Shown: one piece after another, positions 1 to 6,618 of the stretch
How positions within the stretch are numbered: the stretch's first letter is position 1
Layout: each line of letters begins with the position of its first letter
Assembly: GCA_007120685.1 (NCBI GenBank)
Contig: SKNG01000130.1
Location: 1 to 8,012 of the forward strand
Direction of reading: 5' to 3'
DNA from: Paracoccaceae bacterium
Lineage (GTDB): Bacteria; Pseudomonadota; Alphaproteobacteria; Rhodobacterales; Rhodobacteraceae
Length of the DNA stretch: 8,012 bases
Position numbers and translations under genes: made by a program
Notes under the pieces: model-generated
Seen by the model: the letters and a program-made list of their open reading frames with translations, nothing else
Told to the model about the DNA's origin: nothing
The model's database searches: none

Positions 1-3000
1 GCGCATCGCCCGCCGTCACCCGGCCGTCGCCGTCGATATCGGCGGCGATGTAGTTCTGCGGTGCCGCCGGGCCGAAGCTGGGCGTCAGGCCGACGGCGAT
101 GCGCAGCACGTCCAGCGCATCGCCGGCGGTGATGTTCCGGTCGCCCTCTGCCGGGTCATAGGCGCGCATCGCGTCCAGTTGGCCGCTCGCCCCCTCGGAC
201 AGCTGGAAGGCGAATTCGCCCTCCTCGCGCGTGCTGCGCATCAGGTTGACGCTGCGCCCCTCTGGCCGGAAGGTGACCATGGTGCCGGCCATCGCGCCGC
301 CATCCGGCCCGGTCAGCACGCCCGAGAGCGTCAACAGCCCCTCCAGCCCGCCGCCATCGGTGTCCGGCACGTCCAGCGGCGGCGCCTCTTCGGGCCGGCT
401 GTCGACGATCGCCTGGGTGGGCCGGGCGCTGTCGATATAGCTGTCGTCATCGGTCAGCAGCAGGTCGAAGACGGCGTTCTGAAAGCCCAGCGTGCCGGGC
501 ATCAGCCCCGCCGCCTCGACCGCCGCCTCGACCGCGGCAACCCGGTCGGGGTCGAAACTGTCCAGCCCGATCATGGCGGTGGGGTAGTCCGGCAGGTAGA
601 AGCTGTCCGGCCCCTCGCCGGGGTCGTAGCTGAACAGGCTCTGCGCTTCGCTATCCACGCGCCAGTCATCGCGGAAGGCGCCGTAGACATCGTCAAAGCG
701 CAGCGGCCGCTCCAGCACCGTGCCATCGGCCAGCGCGATATCCGTGGCCGGGTCGCCGTCGAAATTGCCCAGAAGCCCCTCAACCTGACCCTGCAGCGCC
801 GGGTCCAGCGAAATGGCGATATCCACCCGGGTGCCGTTCACGGTGACCGAGACGGCGCTGAAGCCGGTTTCGGTATCACCGTCGCCGGTATGGATCAGGT
901 GCCAGGTGTTGCCGGTGCGATAGACAAGGTCCTGACCCAGCGCCAGCGTTTCACGATCTTCCAGCGCTGTAGCCACGCCGTCTATCACCAGGGGCTCTGC
1001 CCGCCCGCCAGCGACCATAACCGCGCTGCCGTCCAGCCGCATGGCGGCGGCGATATTGGCGCTGGCGTTCTCGGCCACCGGGGCCATGCGCGCCTGAACC
1101 TCCAGCCCGGAACCATCGGTGGCGCGGGTCAGCACGTATTCGCCGGCGGCGTGGAAGTCATAGGCGGCGCCGTCGAAGGTGACCAGATGTGGGTCGCCCC
1201 GGCTGCCGCCGCCGGAACCCTGGCCGGGAAGCGGGGGCGCGGCCCCGCCGGGACTATCCAGCCAGTCGAACCAGTCGCGCCAGCCGGGCGGCAAGGCGAC
1301 GGGCGGCGGTGACGGGTCCGGGTCTTCCTCGCCCTCGGGGCCGACCAGCCACAATTCGGTGCCCTCGGCGCGCAGTTCCAGGCGATGGTCGTCGGACATC
1401 AGGTCTTCCGTGACCGCGTCCAGCACCACCCCGCCGCTGGCCTCGATCAGCCGAACGCCGGTGCTGCCCAGCCCGGTTTCGCCGTCCAGCCAGCGCGCGC
1501 GAAGGGTGCCGCCGGACATGGCGAAGACGCCCTCCACACTGAGGCTGTCATGGTCATCGGCGCCGATATCGAACCAGGCCGCGCCATCGGCCTTGGCGAC
1601 ATTGCCGATGACCGTCATCGCGCCGATGGCATCTTGCAGCCCGCCGCCCTCGGCGCCCAGATCGCCGATGCGCAGCGCGGCGCCCTGCATCTGCACGAAG
1701 GGCGCCCCGGCAATGCCTTCCAGCGTGCCGCGCCCGGCCAGCACCGCGCCTTCATTGATACGCACCAACTGCGCGGCGATGCTGCCATCGTCCAGCCGGA
1801 TCTGCACGGTGCCCGAGGGGCCGTCATCGCGCCCGGCCAGCAGCAGCCCGTCGGTTTCGACCCGGCCGCCATCGGCCACCGTCAGCCAAGCCTGGCTGTC
1901 GCCAACCGGCATCTCGCCCTGAAGCCCCATGGAAATGGCGGATTCGGCGGCCGTGACGCTGACCAGGCTGCCCGCGCCCGTCACCTCCAGACTGCCCGCG
2001 CCGCCGCCGCGCCCCAGCACCAGCCTTGCCGCGCCCTCGGCAGGGTCTTCCGCCGCGATGGTCAGGCGCGCGCCGTCGGTCACGCTGCCCTCGCCGATGC
2101 CCCGGACGCCCAGATCCAGCGCGGCAAGGGCCTGCCCGGCGATCTGCAGCTGGCTATCCGCGCCGCTGACCTGCAGCATGCCGTTGGCGCCGGTCGCGGG
2201 TTCGTCGGGCCTGACGCGGCCGCCCCCCACGCCGACAAAGGCCTCGCCGCCCGCCCGGTCTTCGCTCGCCGTGACCTGGACCTGCCCGCCATCGGCAATG
2301 GTCAGCGCGCCGCTGCCGGCGTTGAAGCCCACCAGCATGTCCTGCACGCCGCGCAGGGCCGAGCCCGCGCCCTCGACGCTCAGCGCGCCGCTGCCGCCGG
2401 TGCCGGGCAGGAAGCCGGCCATGCCGCCGACCATGACGAAGCCGCGCGCCTCGCCATCCAGATCCATCGTCGCGCCGCCGGCGATCTCGGCCAGGGCCTC
2501 GCCGCCGATGCCGCCGCCGACCCAGAGCGTGGCATCCTGCCCGGCCTCGACCCGCACGCTGGCGCCGTCTTCCATCCGCAGCGTGCCGACGCCGCTTTCC
2601 TGACCTGGGTTCTCGGCATCGAACCAGTGCGAGCCGATGCGGAACCCGGCAAAACGCCCGCCGGCGATATGGGCATGGCTGTCGGCGAGCAGCCATTCGC
2701 CCCGGCCGCCCTCATGCCCGATGAGCGCCCAGGCGTCCGCCCCGATCGACGACAGGTCCAGCCGGCTGCCCTCGGTCAGCGAGAACAGCCCCTCGTTGCG
2801 CGTCCCGTCGGCATTCATCCCGCGGCCGGTTTCCAGCCCCGCGTAATCCGCCCCGGCCTTTGAAAACACATAGGCGCCGCCAGAGGCTTCCAGCTGTCCT
2901 TCGCCGTTTTCCAGCCCGATGCGGATATTGGCGCCGCCGCCCTCGCCGCCCAGATTGACGCCCGGCACCAGCATGTCGTTGCGGGTGCCGAAGACGCCAC

Positions 3001-5062
3001 CCGTCATTGTCACCGCGCCGGTGCCTGTTGTTTCCTCGGCCCCGCGACCGATGTCGATGGTCGAGAACGGCGTCTCGCGTCCGCCGTACTGGACAAGACC
3101 ATGCGCCGCAGCACCAAGCAGACTGCTGGCCGGGGCGCGCGGGTCGGCCAGCGCGTCGCCGGTGATCGTCACCTCACCGTCGCCACCCATGAACCCGATG
3201 CTGGTATACGCCTCGAAGCCCTGGCCGGCATCATTGATCCCGTTGCCCGCCTGCACCGTCACCGCAGCATTGTCGATCTCCATGCGGGCACTACCGTCGG
3301 CGCGGTGGCCGATCAGCATCGTTGCATCGCTCGACTGGTTCAGTCCGCCGATATCCAGATGGGCAAGGTCGGAGACCGTGACCTGACCCTCGGCCGAATC
3401 CGAACCGACAAGCAGCGTCCGCAGCCCATGCAAGCGCGTCTCGTCGCCCGCCAGGGCAAGCGTTCCCCGGCCGCCCGCAAACCCGTCCTCGGGATAGGCC
3501 ACGCCGGCGAAGGCGTTGCCGCCCAGGTCCATCACCGAACCGCCCAGCAGCCGCAGCGTGCCTTCGCTGGCTTCGTCGCCGCCGCCGATGCGGATGTTGC
3601 TGCTGTTGCCCTCGCCGCTGGTGGCGGTCAGGCGCGCACCGTTCTGAAGCGTCAGCGTGCCTGTGCCGCTCTGATCGTCTTCGAAGGGCCAGCTGATGCC
3701 GCCGATGCGGATGCTGGCAAAGCGCGCGCCGTCCAGCGTCAGGCTGGCGTCGTCGATGGTCAGCGTGCCGTCTGCGCCCTGCACGCCGACCAGCAGGTTG
3801 GCGTCAAACCGCGTCGCGGCGATATCGACCGCGGCGCCGTCTTCGATCAGGGCCTCGCCCTCGGTGCCCTCATGGACCTCGCCGCGGCTGCCGATTTCCA
3901 GGTTGGACGACCGGTCCGCCCCGCGCCCGTCCAGGAAGATCCTCGTGCCCTCGCCGGACAGCGTCATGCTGCCCCGGCCGCCGTCATGGCCGACCCGCAG
4001 TATCGCCCCGGTCTCGATACCCTGAACGGTCAGCAGGCTGCCCGCGCTCAGGGCCAGCGTCCCTTCAGAGCCCGCACCGTGGCCGAAACGCGCCTGCGCT
4101 TCGGTATGCCCGCCGACGTAAAGCTGGCTGCCCGCGCCCTGCAGGCTGCCGGTGCCGCCGGCAAAGCCGACATCCAGCGCCGCCGACCCGCCGACGCCGT
4201 CCTGATCGGCCGTGCCGCCTTCGCGCAGGATGTCGCGGCCGATATTGGCCACCGCCAGCGAGCCGCCGTTCATCTCGATCTCGCCCGTGCCCTGCGCACC
4301 GACGCGCAGCCCCACCCAGGGGCTTTGCGCGCTGCCGGTCAGGAACAGCCCGTCGCGGTTGGGCATATCGGTGCTGCCGTCGATCTGCACCCGCCCCTCG
4401 CCGTTCTGAAAGCCGATCGCCACCAGCGCCTCGGCTTGCCGCCCGGCCTGGATCAGCGCCATGGCGCTGTCGATGGCCATCAACCCGTCGCCGTCATCGG
4501 CGCCGACGCGCAGCAAGGTGAAATCCTGCGCCCCGTCCGAGGTGCTGCGCATGCTGAAGAAACCGCCGTCGGTTACATGCATCTCGCCCCGGCCGCCCTC
4601 GCGCCCGATGGCGGAGACGACGCCGGTGCCGCCGTAATCGAAGGTCGCCGCGTCGATCCGGACCACCCCCATGGCGTCTGCACCGCGCCCGACCCAGAGG
4701 TATTCGCTGCCATCGGTGGCGCCGCTGCCATCGGCGCCGGTGGGATCGCTGATCGCAAAGGTTGCACCATCCTGCACCGTCAGCGCGCCGGCGCCGCCGT
4801 TGCGCCCGACGCTGACGCTCGCGCCTTCGGTGGCCGATCCGCCGGAGATCAGGTCGATCCGGCTACCCGCCCCGGTGACCGTGACCGCGCCATCGCCCGC
4901 TGCCTCGCGCCCGATCACCAGATAGGGGCCAGCCTGCCCCTGGGTGTCCATCGTCAGGGTGCTGCCATCGCGCACGCTCAGGCTACCGGGGGCGCCGACG
5001 CCGTAATTGTAGAAACCCTGCTCGGCATCCTCGAAGAATTCCGGGGTTCTTTCGATGGTCAT
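1..5062 (-). CDS. Giant repeat-rich secreted adhesin-like protein with VWD and dockerin-like domains (C-terminus missing)
   Basis: Reading down the minus strand from ATG 5062, 1687 codons run to the left edge with no stop. The start is the first ATG after an in-frame TGA at 5116-5114 and has a GGAGGA ribosome site 7 bases upstream. The first residues (MTIERTPEFFEDAEQ) are polar, so there is no Sec signal. Residues about 21-1095 form ~32 degenerate repeats with a VGxxGGxGxLTVxDGAxL core, resembling T5SS/PEP-CTERM-associated repeats and predicting a beta-helix. Residues ~1096-1240 resemble an autotransporter passenger cap (INEGAVLAGRGTLEG; DSLSVEGVFAMSGG). A proline-rich linker leads to a VWD domain, ~1289-1490 (GDPHLVTFDG...EGLLGNFDGD). 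Residues ~1575-1620 look carboxypeptidase-regulatory-like. Two dockerin/EF-type loops follow; the second, DIDGDGRVTAGD (1675-1686), is canonical. I count no cysteines and two lysines (735, 1157). I infer an extracellular calcium-dependent surface or matrix protein, possibly type I secreted. Function and secretion route are unproven. Confidence 0.9.
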   Translation of the reverse strand, partial: MTIERTPEFFEDAEQGFYNYGVGAPGSLSVRDGSTLTMDTQGQAGPYLVIGREAAGDGAVTVTGAGSRIDLISGGSATEGASVSVGRNGGAGALTVQDGATFAISDPTGADGSGATDGSEYLWVGRGADAMGVVRIDAATFDYGGTGVVSAIGREGGRGEMHVTDGGFFSMRSTSDGAQDFTLLRVGADDGDGLMAIDSAMALIQAGRQAEALVAIGFQNGEGRVQIDGSTDMPNRDGLFLTGSAQSPWVGLRVGAQGTGEIEMNGGSLAVANIGRDILREGGTADQDGVGGSAALDVGFAGGTGSLQGAGSQLYVGGHTEAQARFGHGAGSEGTLALSAGSLLTVQGIETGAILRVGHDGGRGSMTLSGEGTRIFLDGRGADRSSNLEIGSRGEVHEGTEGEALIEDGAAVDIAATRFDANLLVGVQGADGTLTIDDASLTLDGARFASIRIGGISWPFEDDQSGTGTLTLQNGARLTATSGEGNSSNIRIGGGDEASEGTLRLLGGSVMDLGGNAFAGVAYPEDGFAGGRGTLALAGDETRLHGLRTLLVGSDSAEGQVTVSDLAHLDIGGLNQSSDATMLIGHRADGSARMEIDNAAVTVQAGNGINDAGQGFEAYTSIGFMGGDGEVTITGDALADPRAPASSLLGAAAHGLVQYGGRETPFSTIDIGRGAEETTGTGAVTMTGGVFGTRNDMLVPGVNLGGEGGGANIRIGLENGEGQLEASGGAYVFSKAGADYAGLETGRGMNADGTRNEGLFSLTEGSRLDLSSIGADAWALIGHEGGRGEWLLADSHAHIAGGRFAGFRIGSHWFDAENPGQESGVGTLRMEDGASVRVEAGQDATLWVGGGIGGEALAEIAGGATMDLDGEARGFVMVGGMAGFLPGTGGSGALSVEGAGSALRGVQDMLVGFNAGSGALTIADGGQVQVTASEDRAGGEAFVGVGGGRVRPDEPATGANGMLQVSGADSQLQIAGQALAALDLGVRGIGEGSVTDGARLTIAAEDPAEGAARLVLGRGGGAGSLEVTGAGSLVSVTAAESAISMGLQGEMPVGDSQAWLTVADGGRVETDGLLLAGRDDGPSGTVQIRLDDGSIAAQLVRINEGAVLAGRGTLEGIAGAPFVQMQGAALRIGDLGAEGGGLQDAIGAMTVIGNVAKADGAAWFDIGADDHDSLSVEGVFAMSGGTLRARWLDGETGLGSTGVRLIEASGGVVLDAVTEDLMSDDHRLELRAEGTELWLVGPEGEEDPDPSPPPVALPPGWRDWFDWLDSPGGAAPPLPGQGSGGGSRGDPHLVTFDGAAYDFHAAGEYVLTRATDGSGLEVQARMAPVAENASANIAAAMRLDGSAVMVAGGRAEPLVIDGVATALEDRETLALGQDLVYRTGNTWHLIHTGDGDTETGFSAVSVTVNGTRVDIAISLDPALQGQVEGLLGNFDGDPATDIALADGTVLERPLRFDDVYGAFRDDWRVDSEAQSLFSYDPGEGPDSFYLPDYPTAMIGLDSFDPDRVAAVEAAVEAAGLMPGTLGFQNAVFDLLLTDDDSYIDSARPTQAIVDSRPEEAPPLDVPDTDGGGLEGLLTLSGVLTGPDGGAMAGTMVTFRPEGRSVNLMRSTREEGEFAFQLSEGASGQLDAMRAYDPAEGDRNITAGDALDVLRIAVGLTPSFGPAAPQNYIAADIDGDGRVTAGDA
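1778..5002 (-). repeat. Protein-coding repeat tract of ~32 degenerate beta-helix units
   Basis: This part of the giant gene encodes residues ~21-1095. Each unit opens with hydrophobic-x-[VI]-G, a glycine-rich turn and a short strand such as LTVQDGATFAI, then a variable stretch before the next unit. Mean spacing is about 33 residues, with insertions in some units. Units are well diverged in DNA; the longest exact match I noticed is 17 bases (2697-2713 and 4584-4600), both coding for the GGRGE turn. The pattern matches what is known of T5SS/PEP-CTERM-associated repeats, normally found in autotransporter passengers and PEP-CTERM proteins. The unit count was made by eye. Confidence 0.8.
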
Positions 5063-5069
5063 GGCGCTG

Positions 5070-5075
5070 TCCTCC
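5070..5075 (-). promoter_or_regulatory. Ribosome binding site of the giant adhesin-like gene
   Basis: The minus strand reads GGAGGA, then seven bases, then ATG at 5062. This strong site fixes the start, because the frame has no other ATG before the upstream in-frame stop at 5116-5114. Confidence 0.8.
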
Positions 5076-5454
5076 GTTCGGCTGGCTGGGCACGAGAGCC
5101 CCGGGCGGATGTGTCAGGGTAGAGGTGAGGAATGGTTCTGGCGGCGCGCGGCTTGGCAGCGCCTGCGCTGCGCCGTTCTTTCCGGCGCGACAAGCGGCGG
5201 CACGGCCATGGCAGGGCTTGCCGCGGGTCCGGGGTCTGGCGGGCAATGCCGATCGCTGCCACCGACAGGCTCGCCGCCTTGCCCTCGGAAATGCCGCCCT
5301 TCATGATCTTTATGCCCCAATCATGGGTAACTGATACACGTTTCACACTGCACCAAAGGGCGTGGCCGTTCAATCAGGTCTTTCACGGCAGTGTTACCCG
5401 GCAAAAGGGCTGCAGCAAGCGTTCATGCCACACGTACAACCACGCTGCGGCCAT

Positions 5455-5478
5455 ACGAAAGACGTTACGAAAGACGTT
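5455..5478. repeat. Perfect tandem 12-bp repeat, candidate regulator site
   Basis: The unit ACGAAAGACGTT occurs twice head to tail (5455-5466, 5467-5478) without mismatch; period-12 identity extends one base left to 5454. Each unit holds a small dyad, ACG-N5-CGT. A spacing of about one helical turn would put two bound proteins on the same DNA face. It lies 393 bases upstream of the giant gene start and 304 bases upstream of the FAD-subunit start, so it could act on either. Regulatory use is inference; a chance duplication is possible. Confidence 0.6.
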
Positions 5479-5554
5479 TGCCGACCAACAAGTTTCGGGC
5501 GATGAAACGGGTTTTCTCGAAGCGGCTTAAGCGCCGCGGAACCTGGAAAAACCG

Positions 5555-5577
5555 TCGATCTTACCTTGAAAGATCGA
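5555..5577. promoter_or_regulatory. 8-bp inverted repeat, candidate operator or small hairpin
   Basis: TCGATCTT (5555-5562) and AAGATCGA (5570-5577) are perfect inverted copies around a 7-base spacer. The dyad sits 205 bases upstream of the FAD-subunit start in the AT-richer part of the divergent region. No T-run follows on either strand, so it is unlikely to be an intrinsic terminator. An operator for a dimeric regulator is possible but unproven. Confidence 0.4.
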
Positions 5578-5767
5578 ATTTCGTGGAAATGGCCCTTTTG
5601 CTGGGCAGAAACCTCGCGCCATATGAAAACGTTGGTGTAGGGCCGAAAAAAAACTTGTGTGCTGGGGGGTGCTCTGCAACAGTATTTGTAGGGTATGGCC
5701 TTGCCCGGGCGCGGTGCAAGCCGCTGTCGCGCAGCGGGGCGGCCGCGCCCGACAGAGGCATTCTGGC

Positions 5768-5773
5768 AGGGAG
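5768..5773 (+). promoter_or_regulatory. Ribosome binding site of the FAD subunit
   Basis: AGGGAG lies eight bases before ATG 5782. It decides the start against an upstream in-frame ATG at 5695, whose 29 extra residues (beginning MALPGRGASR) do not resemble this family and which lacks a comparable site. Confidence 0.75.
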
Positions 5774-5781
5774 AGCCCGTC

Positions 5782-6615
5782 ATGTCCCGCTATCTGCGCC
5801 CGCATACGCTGTCCGAGGCGATGGCCGCGCTTCAGGCCGAACCGGACCTGCGGGTGATCGCCGGGGGCACGGATGTCTACCCGTCACTGGGTGCGGCCTC
5901 TCCCCGCGCGCGCTTGCTGGACATCACGGGGCTTGCCGATCTGCGCGGCATTCAGGCCGGGCCGCAGGGTCTGCGCATCGGGGCGCTGGCCAGTTGGACG
6001 GATGTGCAGCGCGCCGATCTGGCGCCGGGTTACGCGGCCCTGCAGCAAGCCGGGCGCGAGGTGGGCTCGGTGCAGATCCAGAACGCCGGCACGGTGGCGG
6101 GTAATTTGGTCAATGCCTCGCCCGCCGCGGATGGCACGGTGGCGCTGATGGCGCTGGATGCGATGGTGGAAGTCGCCGGGCCGGAGGGCGACCGGCGGGT
6201 GCCGCTGGCGGATTTCGTGACCGGGGTGCGGCGCGTGGCGCTGGCGCCGGGGGAACTGGTCACGGCGCTGCACCTGCCGCCGGCGCCCGGTCGGTCGGCC
6301 TTCCTGAAGCTGGGGGCGCGGAAATATCTGGTGATCTCCATCGCCATGGTGGCCGCGCATGTGGAATGCGGCGCGGACGGGGCGATCACGCGGGCGTCGG
6401 TGGCAGTGGGCTCCTGCTCGCCGGTCGCGCGGCGGCTGCCGGCGCTGGAGGCGGCACTGGTGGGCGCCCGGGTGGGTGAACTTCCCGCAGTCGTGCGCGC
6501 CGAAATGATAGAAGGGCTGGCGCCGATCAGCGATGTGCGCGCCGGGGCGGATTACCGCGCCGATGCCGTGCCGGTGCTGATCCGCCGGGCGCTGGCCGCG
6601 GCGATGGAGGGTTGA
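5782..6615 (+). CDS. FAD-binding subunit (subunit M) of a xanthine dehydrogenase-family molybdenum hydroxylase
   Basis: This complete 277-aa protein is the usual length for the medium, CoxM-like subunit. It binds FAD and passes electrons from the [2Fe-2S] clusters to NAD+ or another acceptor in the cytoplasm. The N-terminal FAD-binding domain of molybdopterin dehydrogenases spans residues ~1-165. It shows the pyrophosphate-binding motif VIAGGTD (25-31) and a second FAD motif, QIQNAGTVAGNLVNASPAAD (98-117), close to the family form. The C-terminal CO-dehydrogenase flavoprotein-like domain starts near AFLKLGARKY (173). Start ATG 5782 follows a good AGGGAG site and gives the expected MSRYLRPHTLSEA beginning. 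It leads the operon; the next gene begins three bases after its TGA and in the same frame. Family assignment is secure. The substrate is unknown, and the electron acceptor is family knowledge, not read here. Confidence 0.93.
   Translation: MSRYLRPHTLSEAMAALQAEPDLRVIAGGTDVYPSLGAASPRARLLDITGLADLRGIQAGPQGLRIGALASWTDVQRADLAPGYAALQQAGREVGSVQIQNAGTVAGNLVNASPAADGTVALMALDAMVEVAGPEGDRRVPLADFVTGVRRVALAPGELVTALHLPPAPGRSAFLKLGARKYLVISIAMVAAHVECGADGAITRASVAVGSCSPVARRLPALEAALVGARVGELPAVVRAEMIEGLAPISDVRAGADYRADAVPVLIRRALAAAMEG
6606..6611 (+). promoter_or_regulatory. Ribosome binding site of the fused FeS-molybdenum subunit
   Basis: GGAGGG lies within the last codons of the FAD-subunit gene, seven bases before ATG 6619. 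It favours this start over the in-frame ATG at 6658 (MALSLTLNG), which has only a weak upstream GGAA. Placement inside the upstream gene suggests coupled translation of the two subunits. Confidence 0.75.
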
Positions 6616-6618
6616 GCG

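Larger units (their letters stand above)
5063..5781. other. Divergent intergenic region, AT-richer in its middle
   Basis: These 719 bases separate the two divergent units and must hold the promoters of both. From about 5300 to 5690 composition falls to roughly 50% G+C (two rows counted at 50% and 52%) against ~70% in the flanking genes, as expected of a regulatory stretch. The visible structures are the tandem 12-bp repeat at 5455-5478, the dyad at 5555-5577, the palindrome GCTTAAGC at 5525-5532 and a run of eight A's near 5646-5653. I found no convincing sigma-70 -35/-10 pair for either direction, no RNA gene and no well-supported protein gene. Several frames are open here, but their products look compositionally random or run out of frame into the neighbouring genes. 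Confidence 0.75.

Noticed and set aside
179..5122. Long plus-strand open frames (179-1312, 1385-2863, 3101-5122) opposite the giant gene
   Set aside because: They are codon-aligned antisense frames. Antisense stops would require TTA, CTA or TCA codons in the real gene, and those are avoided in this GC-rich genome. Their products are rich in Ala, Gln, Arg and His and resemble no family.
5325..5399. Inverted GGGTAAC (5325-5331) and GTTACCC (5393-5399)
   Set aside because: Seven-base arms 61 bases apart are likely in any stretch this long, and there is no element between them that would make them mobile-element ends.
5414..5430. Sigma-54-like TGGCAT...TTGCT on the minus strand
   Set aside because: Eight bases separate TGGC from TTGC instead of the strict seven, so the -24/-12 spacing is wrong.
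5655..5695. Possible sigma-70 promoter (TTGTGT ... TATTTG) ahead of the FAD subunit
   Set aside because: No acceptable -10 hexamer occurs 16-18 bases after TTGTGT, and other pairings are equally weak.
5394..5783. 129-aa minus-strand open frame across the intergenic region
   Set aside because: It starts against the FAD-subunit ATG, has random-looking composition and shows no recognisable motif; a chance frame is more likely.
5391..6104. Plus-strand open frame starting in the intergenic region and overlapping the FAD gene
   Set aside because: It runs 320 bases into the FAD-subunit gene in another frame, lacks a ribosome site, and its only protein-like part (MKRVFSKRLKRRG..., from 5502) has no own stop before the real gene.
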